In this document: positions 33,926-44,201 of the stretch, piece after piece
How the letters are laid out: every line of letters begins with the position of its first letter
Numbering within the stretch: the stretch's first letter is position 1
The notes under the pieces: generated by a model
What the model was told of the DNA's origin: nothing
Database searches by the model: none
The model's input: only the letters and a program-made list of their open reading frames with translations
From: Athripsodes cinereus
Taxonomy: Eukaryota > Arthropoda > Insecta > Trichoptera > Leptoceridae
DNA: 64,000 bases
Assembly (NCBI GenBank): GCA_947579605.1
Contig: OX388312.1
Span: 27,675,313 to 27,739,312, forward strand
Direction: 5' to 3'
Translations under genes and position numbers: made by a program

Positions 33926-35049
33926 TATATTATGCTTGTGATGCTAGCGTGTCATGCGCTTCCCTAAATAAGAACACAACATTGAGAATATCTTCTTCAG
34001 TAATAAATATGTATTCCTTTTATTTTTGTTGTTACAGACAGGACAATTTGCATGTTTATTCCATGCGGTTCTGCACTGTGCAGAAGTCTGAGAACTTCCA
34101 TTTATTCAATTCTAATTTCTACGCTAGCTACTAAATTAAAAAAAAATCACGGTAGGTGCCACGTGGTGGGCTGCCTGAAGGACTCGTCGGCCAAAACTAT
34201 AAAACCAGCAAAATCCAAAGGTGTGGAATCTTTTGACTACATGCTCCTTAGATGTCCCTCTAACTGAGGACGCAAATATAAACATACAACCCAAAAATAA
34301 AACAAAAGCACTTTCAATCAGAGAAATAAATTGAATAACCAATATAATACATAGAATAATTATTTTAGTCCAAAACGCCAAATTGAGATGTAAAAAAAAT
34401 TGGAGATGACACTTGTAATGGCAGAAATTCATTATCATATCTACAATAACAATATTTAGACAGAAAATTCTCCCCAGTGCAGACAGACATGTAGAGATCT
34501 CTTTGGAGAAGAATCTAGAACAACAATATAATATTTAGTAAGTAGGTGTCTACTGATAAATTGGTTGAAAAACCTGTAAGGGCCAAGGTAGGTTTAAGTA
34601 CTTGGCCAGCAGGTAAGCATTATTACAGATAAGTAGGTAACAAGTAGTAATAACTATGATATTATTATAGGTAATGATTATTGATATACCTTCATACATA
34701 TTATCCCATCGATGAATAGGTACCTACTCAGTTAAATAATATACACCCTCTCTATACGCTTCTAAAGCGAAACGCATGCTCTCTGGTGGTAGGCTCCACG
34801 AACTAATTTGACAGTTTCAATTTCAAACATATTTGTATGGCAATATTTCCATTGTCCAGTTAATAATTGTGTTATTTAATCATAATTAAGCTTAATATGA
34901 TGTGTTTTTGTTTCAAAGTTGTAAATATGATTATGTATTTTAAATTTCCATTAAAAGGATGAATCAAAGAGAAAATGGTTAAAATACTTAAGTTTACTTT
35001 AAAGTCCTTATAACAGTTTTTTTTATGTAACATTGTTACATCTATTTTT
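33926..35049. other. No gene; empty site of the 984-bp TIR element
   Basis: Counterpart of 19785-21930 without the TIR element. A 70-codon frame at 33922-34134 and a 71-codon frame at 34052-34267 arise from this contraction and have no domain. Confidence 0.45.
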
Positions 35050-35130
35050 TTATAACACCACGTCGACTCCAACCAATGGGGTTACCAGTAAAGTAACTGC
35101 ATGTAATAAACATATGTATATAAGTTGTCA
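35050..35130 (-). repeat. SINE-A fragment (counterpart of 21930)
   Basis: 'caatggggttaccagtaaag' followed by 'taactgcatgtaataaacat', as in copy A. Confidence 0.65.
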
Positions 35131-35274
35131 TGAGAAAGCGATTTTCCAATTTTCCATATTTCCTAAGGATTATCAACTTTTATGACATTTTTTATCCTCC
35201 TTGAATAAAAGAAAATGTAATGTGAAACTTTTTACGGACCTATTGGGTTTATTACCAAATAAAACGTGTGAATT

Positions 35275-35382
35275 TAATACTAAATTTGGATTAGTTGGAA
35301 GAGATCGTGCCTTTGCGATAAACTCGCCCTCTGTATATTAATTTTATATAATTGTTTGTAATCAATGTAAAGTAAAGAATGA
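35275..35382 (+). mobile_element. LINE 3' end (counterpart of 22155)
   Basis: Conserved 'gttggaagagatcgtgcctt' and 'gcgataaactcgccctctgt' tail. Its last bases are separated from 'ataaaataag' by the insertion that follows. Confidence 0.75.
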
Positions 35383-35974
35383 TACTTAAGTGCGGCTCGC
35401 ACTAATGCTATAGTTTGAGAAACCCTCTATACCGCATTATGAGTAGGTACTTATAATAATTCGAAGTTCGGTGGTATTGACATGTTCGCCGGTAGTGCTC
35501 GCACTTTTAAAATGTCAATTTTGCAGGTTATGTGTAGCGATTCATGACTTCGATTTTCTCTGCATCTCTTAATAGCTGTTCTTATCATTGTTTTCCCTTC
35601 CCTTTTTACATCATGACACTCAATTACATAAATTACAAGTTTTTGGTATAAATGATTTAACTTATATATAGGTAGGTAAATTTTGTTTACATTTTGTGTT
35701 CATAGTTTGTAAGTATTTAAAAAAAAAACTAATTGTTTCATTATCATTTGAGTAATTCAGTAATGTTTATATTTCAAAATTTTTGACTTCTTTTTATTGC
35801 TTTTATATTTTTGATTGTGCTATGGGCTATAATATAAAATAAATCATTTAATATATGGACACTTATAAATTGGACATTGCATTGCATATTGTTTATCATA
35901 ATTATATATCTGTACTAAATTTATATGTATTGTCTATAGTGTTCCGTCGATTTGAATAAATAAATAAATAAATT
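35383..35974 (+). mobile_element. 5'-truncated LINE 3' end with (AAAT)n tail (B only)
   Basis: About 590 bases absent from A at 22230, running from 'tacttaagtgcggctcgcac' to 'gatttgaataaataaataaa'. The tail is a clean (aaat)n run and there is no inverted repeat, so a non-LTR element is most likely. No coding sequence remains; the LINE clade cannot be told. Confidence 0.8.
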
Positions 35975-36547
35975 AATAAAATAAGAAAATAATAACATTC
36001 TGTTTAATTAAACATTCATTTTTGTATGCGGAATCACCACAATACTCGACAGTTGGAGCTCAGACAGCAGATGACTTTATATTTAACAATCGTACTGCAA
36101 TCGGAAAATAGTGTTCTCGTATAAAAGTAAGTAATCCTATTATAATAATAGTAGCGAGTCCAAGAACTTGTCCTAGAACTTACTGGATCTAGTTGGACAA
36201 CATTGTACCAACATAATAATATATAATACTAGCTGGCCCGGCGAACTTCGTACCGCCTAAGAATCAATGAACGATTTCATACATACATCTTCTTCCCCTT
36301 GTCCTAGTTCGGTCGGGGGCCCATTGCCCCTAAGTATCTCCTCCAGAGATAACTGTCCACCGCTGCTTCCAGGACCTCTGGCCACTCCAAACCAAGCCTT
36401 TCAACACACATGTTCGACACCTGCCCTATCTTCTGCCCTCTCCCACTGACTTTATGAATGATTAATGTTATTAATCTCTTTACAAACTCCCGTAATTGTC
36501 AAAGTGTGTCATCGAAGGTATAGTGTAAAAAAATATAATTCATTTGG

Positions 36548-36904
36548 AACTTTCGCAGTTTAGCGGCCCCACCCGTTGTCGAGTACTTTTTTCCATAGAA
36601 AAAGTAATATTTTCGAAACTTAAGGAAATTGTTGCCATATGGTGAATTATTTTTTGGTCACCAAATTTTTGGAAAATTCTTTTATAGGAAAAAAAATTCG
36701 CAACTATGAAACTTGAGCGGCCCCACCCGTTGTCGAGTAATATGTACGGAATTTTAGGAAATTAATTTTCGAAGTGGATTTTTTTTGCCGGCAAATTAAA
36801 ATAATTCTACATATGGCAACAATTTCCTCAAGTTTCAAAAATATTACCTTTTCTATGGAAAAAAAGTACTCGACAACGGGTGGGGCCGCTAAACTGCGAA
36901 AGTT
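36548..36904. repeat. Foldback element inside Helitron 2
   Basis: Mirror of 30410-30766: 'aactttcgcagtttagcggc' at 36548, inverted at 36904. Confidence 0.85.
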
Positions 36905-36978
36905 AGATTCATTTTTTTTACATAGACATTTCACACACATCGAGCTAGTCCCAAACTTCGATGAATCTTGATTATGGG

Positions 36979-37144
36979 TACTAACGCGACGATACACACA
37001 TATACAATGCACTATATATACATGTATATGTAACACCCAGACCCAGGACAATTTGAAAAAGGTCATTCTTCACTTTGCCCTGTCCGGGAATCGAACCCGG
37101 GACCTCGTGACTCAAAGGAAAGAGCTCCGCGCCACACCGGCCGA
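36979..37144 (-). mobile_element. SINE-C inside Helitron 2
   Basis: Mirror of 30170-30335 with B box 'gggaatcgaaccc' on the plus strand. Confidence 0.85.
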
Positions 37145-39216
37145 CATGAACAATTTATGTTGAACAATTATACTTAACTCAGATTTGTTTATAAATTATC
37201 TGCAGTACGTAATATAATTATGTAGGTACTAATTTTTTTTCAGGTAGATTTTACCTATTCATTTAAAATTTATAAAAATTCTTTCCATGATTTTTTAAAA
37301 ATTGAAATATCAGAACTACAGATGTTCGGAATCGTTATCCAATTGTATGGATAACGATTCTTATTTGAGAATGTATAGAAAAATTATCATATAAATAGGC
37401 CAATCTATAAAAAAAACTTCATTGTTGATTTTGTATAATTCTCCATATTGCATTTTTTATTGAAATTTAAAATGTATGGCGTAAATAATTTTCTTCGTAA
37501 TTTTTCTTCTCTGTCTGCAAATTTCACTACACAATCTTGCATCAGAACTACCTACATGAACACATTCTTATTTTCATCTTTAATAGCACAATTTTTGGTT
37601 CAATAATAATTTTCCATCTGCAAAAATAAAATACAATTTCAAATATAATCTGTGCACGTCCACATTTATGTGACAAAAGATCTATCGATACATAAATATT
37701 AGTCGAATAATTCGGTAGTTACATGGCAATAGGTTGTATCTCGCATTTTTTGCGTTTTCAAGTTTGTTCCATAAAATGCTCAAAATAGTGTAATATTTGA
37801 TGTGGCAAAAGGATATGTCTCTTTATAGTCAGAATAAAGAGAGAAAAGACGTAACTTATTGACATGTAGAAAGATTGTTTTCATCAACATGGCAAAAAAA
37901 CTCAAATATTTTTAAACTGCAAGAAATTATTTAGTGAATTGTTGAAGGGTGTTTGTGTTCACACTGTGAAAATTCATTTTCAAACATTTATAAATAATCA
38001 AAACACTGTTATAATTTTCACTATATTTATTCACACTCTAACGTTTTCGCCCACTTCAATGGGCATTCTCAACAGTACTGAAACAGTAAAATGTCACCTA
38101 CAAAAATTGAAGGTGGTCACAGAGGGGGGAGATTTAGTGAATGTTACATACATCTTGTAGAAGAAATTATTAAGAGAATGTTACATCTATCTTGTAGAAA
38201 TAATAATTACCTTGATTTTGATATATAATGCTCGAAATTTGGCTGAAATATCTCTTTTGCAAACTTTGTTTTTGCTCTCCTGTAAAATTATGTTTTAGTG
38301 AGATACAACCTATTGCCATGTAACTACCGATTTATAGTAAACAAATATTAGTACACATTTCGTTCATATTAGTTATAGTAATTTGGTTCTTAATATAGCA
38401 GAACCTACGGATTATTTTAGCACAATGCAACAGGCGACGTGGGGGCGCTAACAGCGCAATAACTCTCCATATTGTTTTTATTTTTGAAATTAAAAATGTA
38501 TGGCGTAAATAATTTTCTTCATATTTTTTCTTCCCGTGAATTTGTAAGATGTTTTAATAGCCTATAGTTTATTCCGGGCGGAGAAGAATCCAACAAATCA
38601 GAGATCATTCAAATCGGTACAGCCATTCTTGAGTTATAAGTGTTGTAACACACACGACTTCCTTTTATATATTAGATTTGATTGAATAAATATATAATAT
38701 TTGATTGAATAAAATTATTGTTCAAGTTGTACGTTACAAGTATACTTACATTTGACCAACAGATAAATATTATTGCATTCTTGTTGATAGTAAGAGTGAT
38801 ATAACTAAGATGCACAAGTAAAAAGTATGAAAAAAAAAACTTAAAACTACTCTTGTAATGGTAGAAATTTATTATTACCTACATGTATAATTTTTACATC
38901 TCATTACATATAATTCTCTCAATGAATGCGCTGGTGTGCAAAAAACAAAAAAAAATGTGTGGTTTTGTATAAGACAATGTAAGTTCAACTTAGTAAGTGG
39001 AAACAAGACCATTCAATCATAAAACTATTTGTGTTTTTTTTAATATACATTTCATATATTGTCCGACGATACTTGGTGGACGTGAAAGTTCAATTAATAT
39101 AAGTATACATTTTTATATTAAGTATTAAATAAATTAAGACACAGTTATGTATACTCATTGTATAAAGCATAACTGTCTATTCACTGTGTCGGTGTTTAGG
39201 TAGTAGAATTCCATAT

Positions 39217-39416
39217 CGAAATAAATAAAACAAGCGTTTTATTCTACTAATGATTTATTCGATGAGAGAGACGTCTTTCGTCTTATAAGGACATTGTCAA
39301 TCATTTTGACAATGGATGACAATGTCAATGGATTGACAATGTCCTTATAAGACGAAAGACGTCTCTCTAATCGAATAAATCATTAGTAGAATAAAACGCC
39401 TGTTTTATTTATTTCG
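39217..39416. mobile_element. 200-bp palindromic element (P family)
   Basis: Both halves, starting cgaaataaataaaac and ending gttttatttatttcg, are near-perfect inverted copies. 'gagagacgtctttcgtctta' occurs on one side and its complement on the other. The core 'gacaatg...cttataag.cgaaagacgtc' recurs at 45667-45807 and, weaker, at 49795-49930 and 52097-52256. Confidence 0.85.
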
Positions 39417-39434
39417 GCATACTGTCTCTTGATT

Positions 39435-39530
39435 GACTTACTTGCAACCGGCAAAAAATTGCTCTCTCTTTCTTCCTCGTAAGTTTCAAATGTCCTGTAA
39501 AAGACAGGTGTGAAAAAAATAAATCATATT
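39435..39530 (+). repeat. SINE-A fragment
   Basis: 'ctcgtaagtttcaaatgtcc' followed by 'tgtaaaagacaggtgt' matches the 5' part of SINE-A. Confidence 0.6.
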
Positions 39531-40383
39531 CACATTAGATTAATCTTAGTTTGGGACTAGCTCGATCTGTGTGAATGGTCCATTTATGTTACGTTACATC
39601 TCAAATTCATTTGGCTTTTTCAGATTATTCTTATTTTGATAATGTTTATTATAGCGGCGTTTTGTTTCTTTGATGGCGACACTTACAATTAATGCACATG
39701 TACAATTTGTACAATGTAAGTGGGTATAGGTGTATTTTACTAGTATTGCATCAATAAGAGATACCTGTAGGTTTCATTTCTCGATTCGAGAAGGTTCTAC
39801 TGTCAATAATCAATTCCATTTTACATGCAACCTTGTTGTCTTCTTGTTATAAGTTATAGACATTAAAATATTCGATGAAATCATACAAAAGGCAACATTT
39901 ATTCTTCTGAATATCCTAGTGTCCTTCGTCAAGTACCTACTTTAGTTTATTTTTTATAATATCGTAATTTATATTATTTCTTGTACACTAAAATAAAATG
40001 ACTTTGAATTCTATTATACCATCGAATTACTGTGTGAATTTCTGCGCTGAAGCCAAGACTTCAGTGGATACGACGCAGCCCACAGGAGTGAAGATTTACC
40101 AACACACCAAGCCACTGGAAAAGTAAAGTAAAGCATGTAGGCACTATCTGAAACACGTTAGTAGAATAAGTAACTGATAGCATTTCGACATTTTTGAAAT
40201 ATCAATAATGAGAAGTCAATGATGTGTTAATTATTGTTGGTTTTCCTACCAAGTTGGATATTGTCGGAAAGCCCCGAAGACTTAATTAAGTGGAAATAAA
40301 AACAAAATCTATCTACTGTGATGTGTGGAGATTTTAGAATAATTTATAATGAATATTTTTTTTAAAAGCCGGCAAAAGCATGA

Positions 40384-40530
40384 CGACCGGTGTGGCGCGG
40401 AGGCTAACGCACTTGCTTTTGAGTCACGAGGTCCCGGGTTAGATTCCCGGCCAGGGCAAAATGAAGAATGATCTTTTTCAAATTGTCCTAGGTGTGGGTG
40501 TTACATGTATATGTGTTTAGTGCATTGTAT
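40384..40530 (+). mobile_element. tRNA-derived SINE-C, free copy
   Basis: 'ccggtgtggcgcggaggcta', 'gagtcacgaggtcccgggtt', then 'caaattgtcctaggtgtggg', as in the Helitron-borne copies. The A-box-like 'ggctaacgcacttg' is better preserved here than in the Helitron. The B box has ttaga in place of ttcga. Confidence 0.85.
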
Positions 40531-40539
40531 ATAATATGG

Positions 40540-40690
40540 GACAGCTAGTACGCCAACTGCATGTAACGAACTTGGAGGTTTTTTCTCCTTGCAACTTGAA
40601 ATCAACACAATCAAAATGGATGGCATTTCTCATCGCTGCGTTGTAGATGTTCAATTTCATATACGTACCTAATAAATGATGAACACTTGA
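40540..40690 (-). repeat. Diverged SINE-A copy
   Basis: 'aactgcatgtaacgaacttg' then 'caaaatggatggcatttctc' and 'atcgctg' match minus-strand SINE-A. The frame at 40517-40699 is its shadow. Confidence 0.6.
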
Positions 40691-40774
40691 AACAATCAAA
40701 TAGAAGGCATTTTTATTGACCTGAAATTATTATTGTAAAATACATCAAATAATAAACAACCTTTTATTGACATC

Positions 40775-40940
40775 TACGCATGCGCGCATCGTTCCACCAA
40801 TGAAAAAAGTTGAAAGGTGGTCCACTTGAGATGATATCGTTTTTACTGGTTTTAATCGGTTCATATTTACTGTCAATTTTTCACACGGTTCAAATGGCTG
40901 ACGATATTCTCCTCGTGAGAACACCCCATGGTGAAGAAAT
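40775..40940. mobile_element. Relic of the inner TIR element family of 57231-57765
   Basis: 'gttgaaaggtggtccacttg', 'gatatcgtttttactggttt' and 'cacacggttcaaatggctga' match 57625-57720 closely. The left terminus is missing. Confidence 0.75.
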
Positions 40941-41274
40941 GCAGTACCATGTTTTCATGTGTGAATAGGTTTTCATCAAAATAAAACTTCAAAATTACAT
41001 GTTATTAATGTTTATGTTCTTGTTTGAGATATTTATGGATCGTCGAGATGAGAAAATAACTTTTATTACGTACCTACTGTTGTTGCTTATTGCAATTAAA
41101 TATTCAAGAATTAACTTTAATTATATACCTACCTATGTTAAGCACAATGTAAGGCCGTCTGGGTAACTTAAGGTATTAAAATTATTCAGGAATACTTACG
41201 GTCGCTTCCAATAATCTGTCTTTCCATAAATATCAGTTAAAATCCAATAAAAAAATAATAGGATTTTTACTGAC

Positions 41275-41500
41275 AGAAATGAGATGTATGGTCGTTGGAA
41301 GAGATGAGGCGACTGCGAACATTGCCATTAGTGAAGTGAGTATCAAACAAGTAAGAGAATTCGTGTAGGTACCTACTTGGGCAGCAGAATAAACCAGGAT
41401 GGACGCTCCAAATCCGAAAACAGTAAGCGGGGTAAATCAGGCAAGAATTCAAAATCAAAGCTCGTTGTGGAAAAACTTAATGGATTGTAAGCCACTATAA
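41275..41500 (+). pseudogene. LINE reverse transcriptase fragment (copy B)
   Basis: Counterpart of 22985-23190. The plus-strand reading MRCMVVGRDEATANIAISEV, then SIKQV and GSRINQDGRSKS shows the RT thumb-side motif. Frameshifts and a 'gtaggtacctac' insertion break it. Confidence 0.8.
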
Positions 41501-41589
41501 TATTTATTAGGTACTTTCTTCATGTCAGGTCCCCCCGACGTCATCTATCACCCTGGTGTAGGCTTCTTTGTCCTGTGCTGTATTTACAT

Positions 41590-43461
41590 ATTATAATTTA
41601 TTAAAATACGTGCATAGGTACCTACTCTTGAAAATAAACTAGTCTTCAATTTTCTCTACGATATGATACTGATGTAGTGATTTGTGATTTAATTATACGA
41701 ACGAGACAGCGACATCTATGAAAAAATCGAATTAACTTTTCTAGCAAGTAAAGATGCTTTGACTATTCATTCACAGATGTCTATATGTGTCTTTTTAAAA
41801 TACAACTAACAAGATAGCACTTTTTGACGGATTTAGTTGTCGATATAATCAAATTTATTGGGTGTTATTTTTGTGATATACTTAAATATTTCACAAATAA
41901 ATAAAACTATGAACTTCATCGATTACTGTTATCATCTTGGTCAATTTTTCCTGTAGTTTTGTAGGAAACTATTCAAATAAACGATGCCTTACATGGTTAA
42001 ATTGATAGTTCATAATTCATAAATTTCATTTAGACGAGTATCACTAAGATTCTATTCTTTTTTTAAAGGACATCCACTCATTAACTAGTGATCAGCGGTG
42101 CCTCAGCTTTATTTGTGCATTTTTTACATTTTCATACATGTGTTGTTTTCCATAGCAATTTTTCAGCTTTGTGAATCTTACAATTGAGTTTCCAATGAAA
42201 TGATTTTATTATTGTTAATAACTCACCTTACCTTTTTCTGTCTCTTTTTATAAACCTCTCATAGATACATTGACAGTCCCTATTACCAAATCAAAACATC
42301 TCTATCATTGATGATTTACGATTATAAATTTTGGCTTTCTCTTTTCTTTCAAAAATAAAAATAATAAATTATGGGGAAATGGCTTTGAAATAAATAGCTA
42401 CCTTGGCCCTAGAATAAAGACCTAAATTATATAATGATACTGGCCAGTTGCTTCTCTCTAGATGGAATCCTGAGTAAGCCATTGCCCAAGAATTGTAATA
42501 TTTAATAACAGATATCAAGTATTCGTCTCACAGTAGGTGTGTTCAGAAATCTAATGTACCTACCCCATATGGTCGCACGGGGCTGGCGACCTGTCCACGT
42601 AACCACGGCTTCTCTGTCAAAGAACTTATATTCAAATTCTTTTACCTAGAAGTGCATCTTTTTGGCAATGATATTTTATGTGTTAGGTACTGTTAATTTC
42701 ATGAAAGGGTCATACAAGTACTTATCCTTCAAAATAATGAGTTATAAAGAAGCAATAACGTCAAAGACGTTCCATATTTTGTCCAACGTATTTCAATGGA
42801 GCTCACCATGAATAAGTTATATTAAAACCTATTACGCATATTATTAAATAAATTTCATAATATTCTTCATAATAATTATACTTAGTAGTAGTAATATTAT
42901 TGTGAAGGTTCTTTTGAAAATTATTATTTATCGCCATGATTGTTTGATCTTGAAAAATAAATAAATATAAAAATTTATCGCAATATCAGACCGCCAAATT
43001 TCACAATAATTTCATGATTAACAGGTATTTAATATATTGTTAAAGGGGGCCAACATCAAGATAGATAAAATTTTATTTAGGTAATCATATTTAAAAAAAT
43101 ATTTAATGATTCATAATATACGAAAACCTAATTAATTAAAAAATGAACTTGGCCATGATTTTCAATAAAGATATGGATATATCTACTATGCGGGAACGAT
43201 TATTTTTAAAATTACAAAAATGGAGAGGTCAAACGTTCTGGAGGCATCAGTAAAGCATTAACATCTCTGAAGAAAGTATCAAAGAGTAATGGACCCGACA
43301 CAATTAGGATGAAGCATATTAAAAAAAATTTGCAACTAACATAGGTAGATATTTCGTATTAATAATCATATTTTTTTTACGAAACAGTACTTGTTAGGTA
43401 TAAACACATGCAAATTGCATATTATGCTCACACAATTTTGTCAAAAGAATGAATAATATAT
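41590..43461. other. Shared low-repeat sequence, 3' flank of the desaturase gene
   Basis: Counterpart of 23515-25403. Homology to A stops at 43461, about 530 bases beyond the desaturase stop codon. No exon recognised. Confidence 0.5.
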
Positions 43462-43943
43462 TAAATTTGGTTTCCCCATTCTACTTAAGGTCCAAAGAAT
43501 TATATTTGTATTTTAAACAATACGAAAACACGTTAATTTTTGTAATAAAATGTTTTAATTATAATACAACATAATAATATTATATTATTATTATACAAAA
43601 GATGTTTGTAGACAGGAAATAAAGTATATTACAATAGTACAGTTGGTATTACACTAATACCAAACATGTAGTAGTAGTAGAGTAACAGAGTTGACAAAAA
43701 CTGATTAAATCAACGACGAATCATAATGTTTTATCGAAACAATGGTCATATCGTATTTAACCCCTCGATCAAAAGTCAGTCATCGTACTTATTTATAAAT
43801 TCACATTCATTATTGTTTTATCATTATAATAACTAACTTAATGGTAACACGTCATACTAATGAAACAACTGTTAAAATTATACATTTGAAAAGTGTTGTT
43901 TCACGGAATCAACTTGCAGACCAATTGAATCAAATTCATCTCC

Positions 43944-43949
43944 TTTATT
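43944..43949 (-). terminator. Probable polyadenylation signal of the desaturase gene
   Basis: AATAAA on the minus strand, about 45 bases downstream of the stop codon at 43993-43995. Position is consistent with a short 3' UTR. A second AATAAA-like word lies near 43960. Confidence 0.6.
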
Positions 43950-43992
43950 AATTATCAATAAATTATTTAAACTTCTATAGAATGTTCATTGT

Positions 43993-44201
43993 TTAAATTA
44001 ATTGGTCTTTTTCTTCTAAGAAATGATCCTCGGCTAAGACTTGTGAGTTTTCTGCTTCTTCTAAACATGTTTTGATTGGTTTTCCCGTTGTGACTGCATT
44101 TGCTAATGCCCTTTTGACTGCTTCCGTGTTCATTGTTCTTAAACCAGTAGCCCAGCCCATTGCAGCCCAAATTCTGATGAATGTTGTTGAGCATCCACTA
44201 G
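43993..44201 (-). CDS. Desaturase terminal exon
   Basis: 209 bp including TAA; acceptor attttcag. Encodes SGCSTTFIRIWAAMGWATGL followed by RTMNTEAVKRALANAVTTGK, which parallels the family 'T..I...A..GWA..L......V' ending. About 30 further residues are acidic (LEEAENSQVLAEDHFLEEKD). Confidence 0.92.

Larger units (their letters stand above)
36229..38676 (-). mobile_element. Helitron 2, non-autonomous, 2448 bp
   Basis: The reverse complement begins TCTAATATATAAAAGG at 38676 and ends CTAG at 36229, again between A and T. A has the empty site at 22494/22495. It has the same length as Helitron 1, and at the places compared differs by isolated bases, for example 'attaat' against 'ataaat' within the inverted-repeat cargo. 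It carries mirror copies of all cargo: foldback 36548-36904, SINE-C 36979-37144, TIR cargo 37712-38330. Confidence 0.96.
38955..41270. other. 2.3-kb block present in B but not in A
   Basis: A jumps from about 22751 to 22985 with only the SINE-B foldback and a bit of LINE between. In B this interval holds a palindromic MITE, SINE-A and SINE-C fragments and a TIR relic. A 42-codon frame at 39998-40126 (MTLNSIIPSNYCVNFCAEAK...) is the only open frame noticed, with no family match. Confidence 0.7.
25682..43461 (+). repeat. Copy B of the duplicated region (probable haplotype 2)
   Basis: Starts directly after the gap and follows copy A to 43461, then continues into the desaturase gene. Extra sequence relative to A: a SINE-B copy (27674), a SINE-A copy (28238), Helitrons (28638 and 36229), a 61-bp retroposon (32683), a LINE tail (35383) and a 2.3-kb block (38955-41270). 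Confidence 0.93.

Noticed and set aside
39998..40126. 42-codon frame MTLNSIIPSNYCVNFCAEAK...
   Set aside because: Reasonable start and stop, but no recognised family, no splice context and it lies in a block absent from the other haplotype. Noted only as unclassified.
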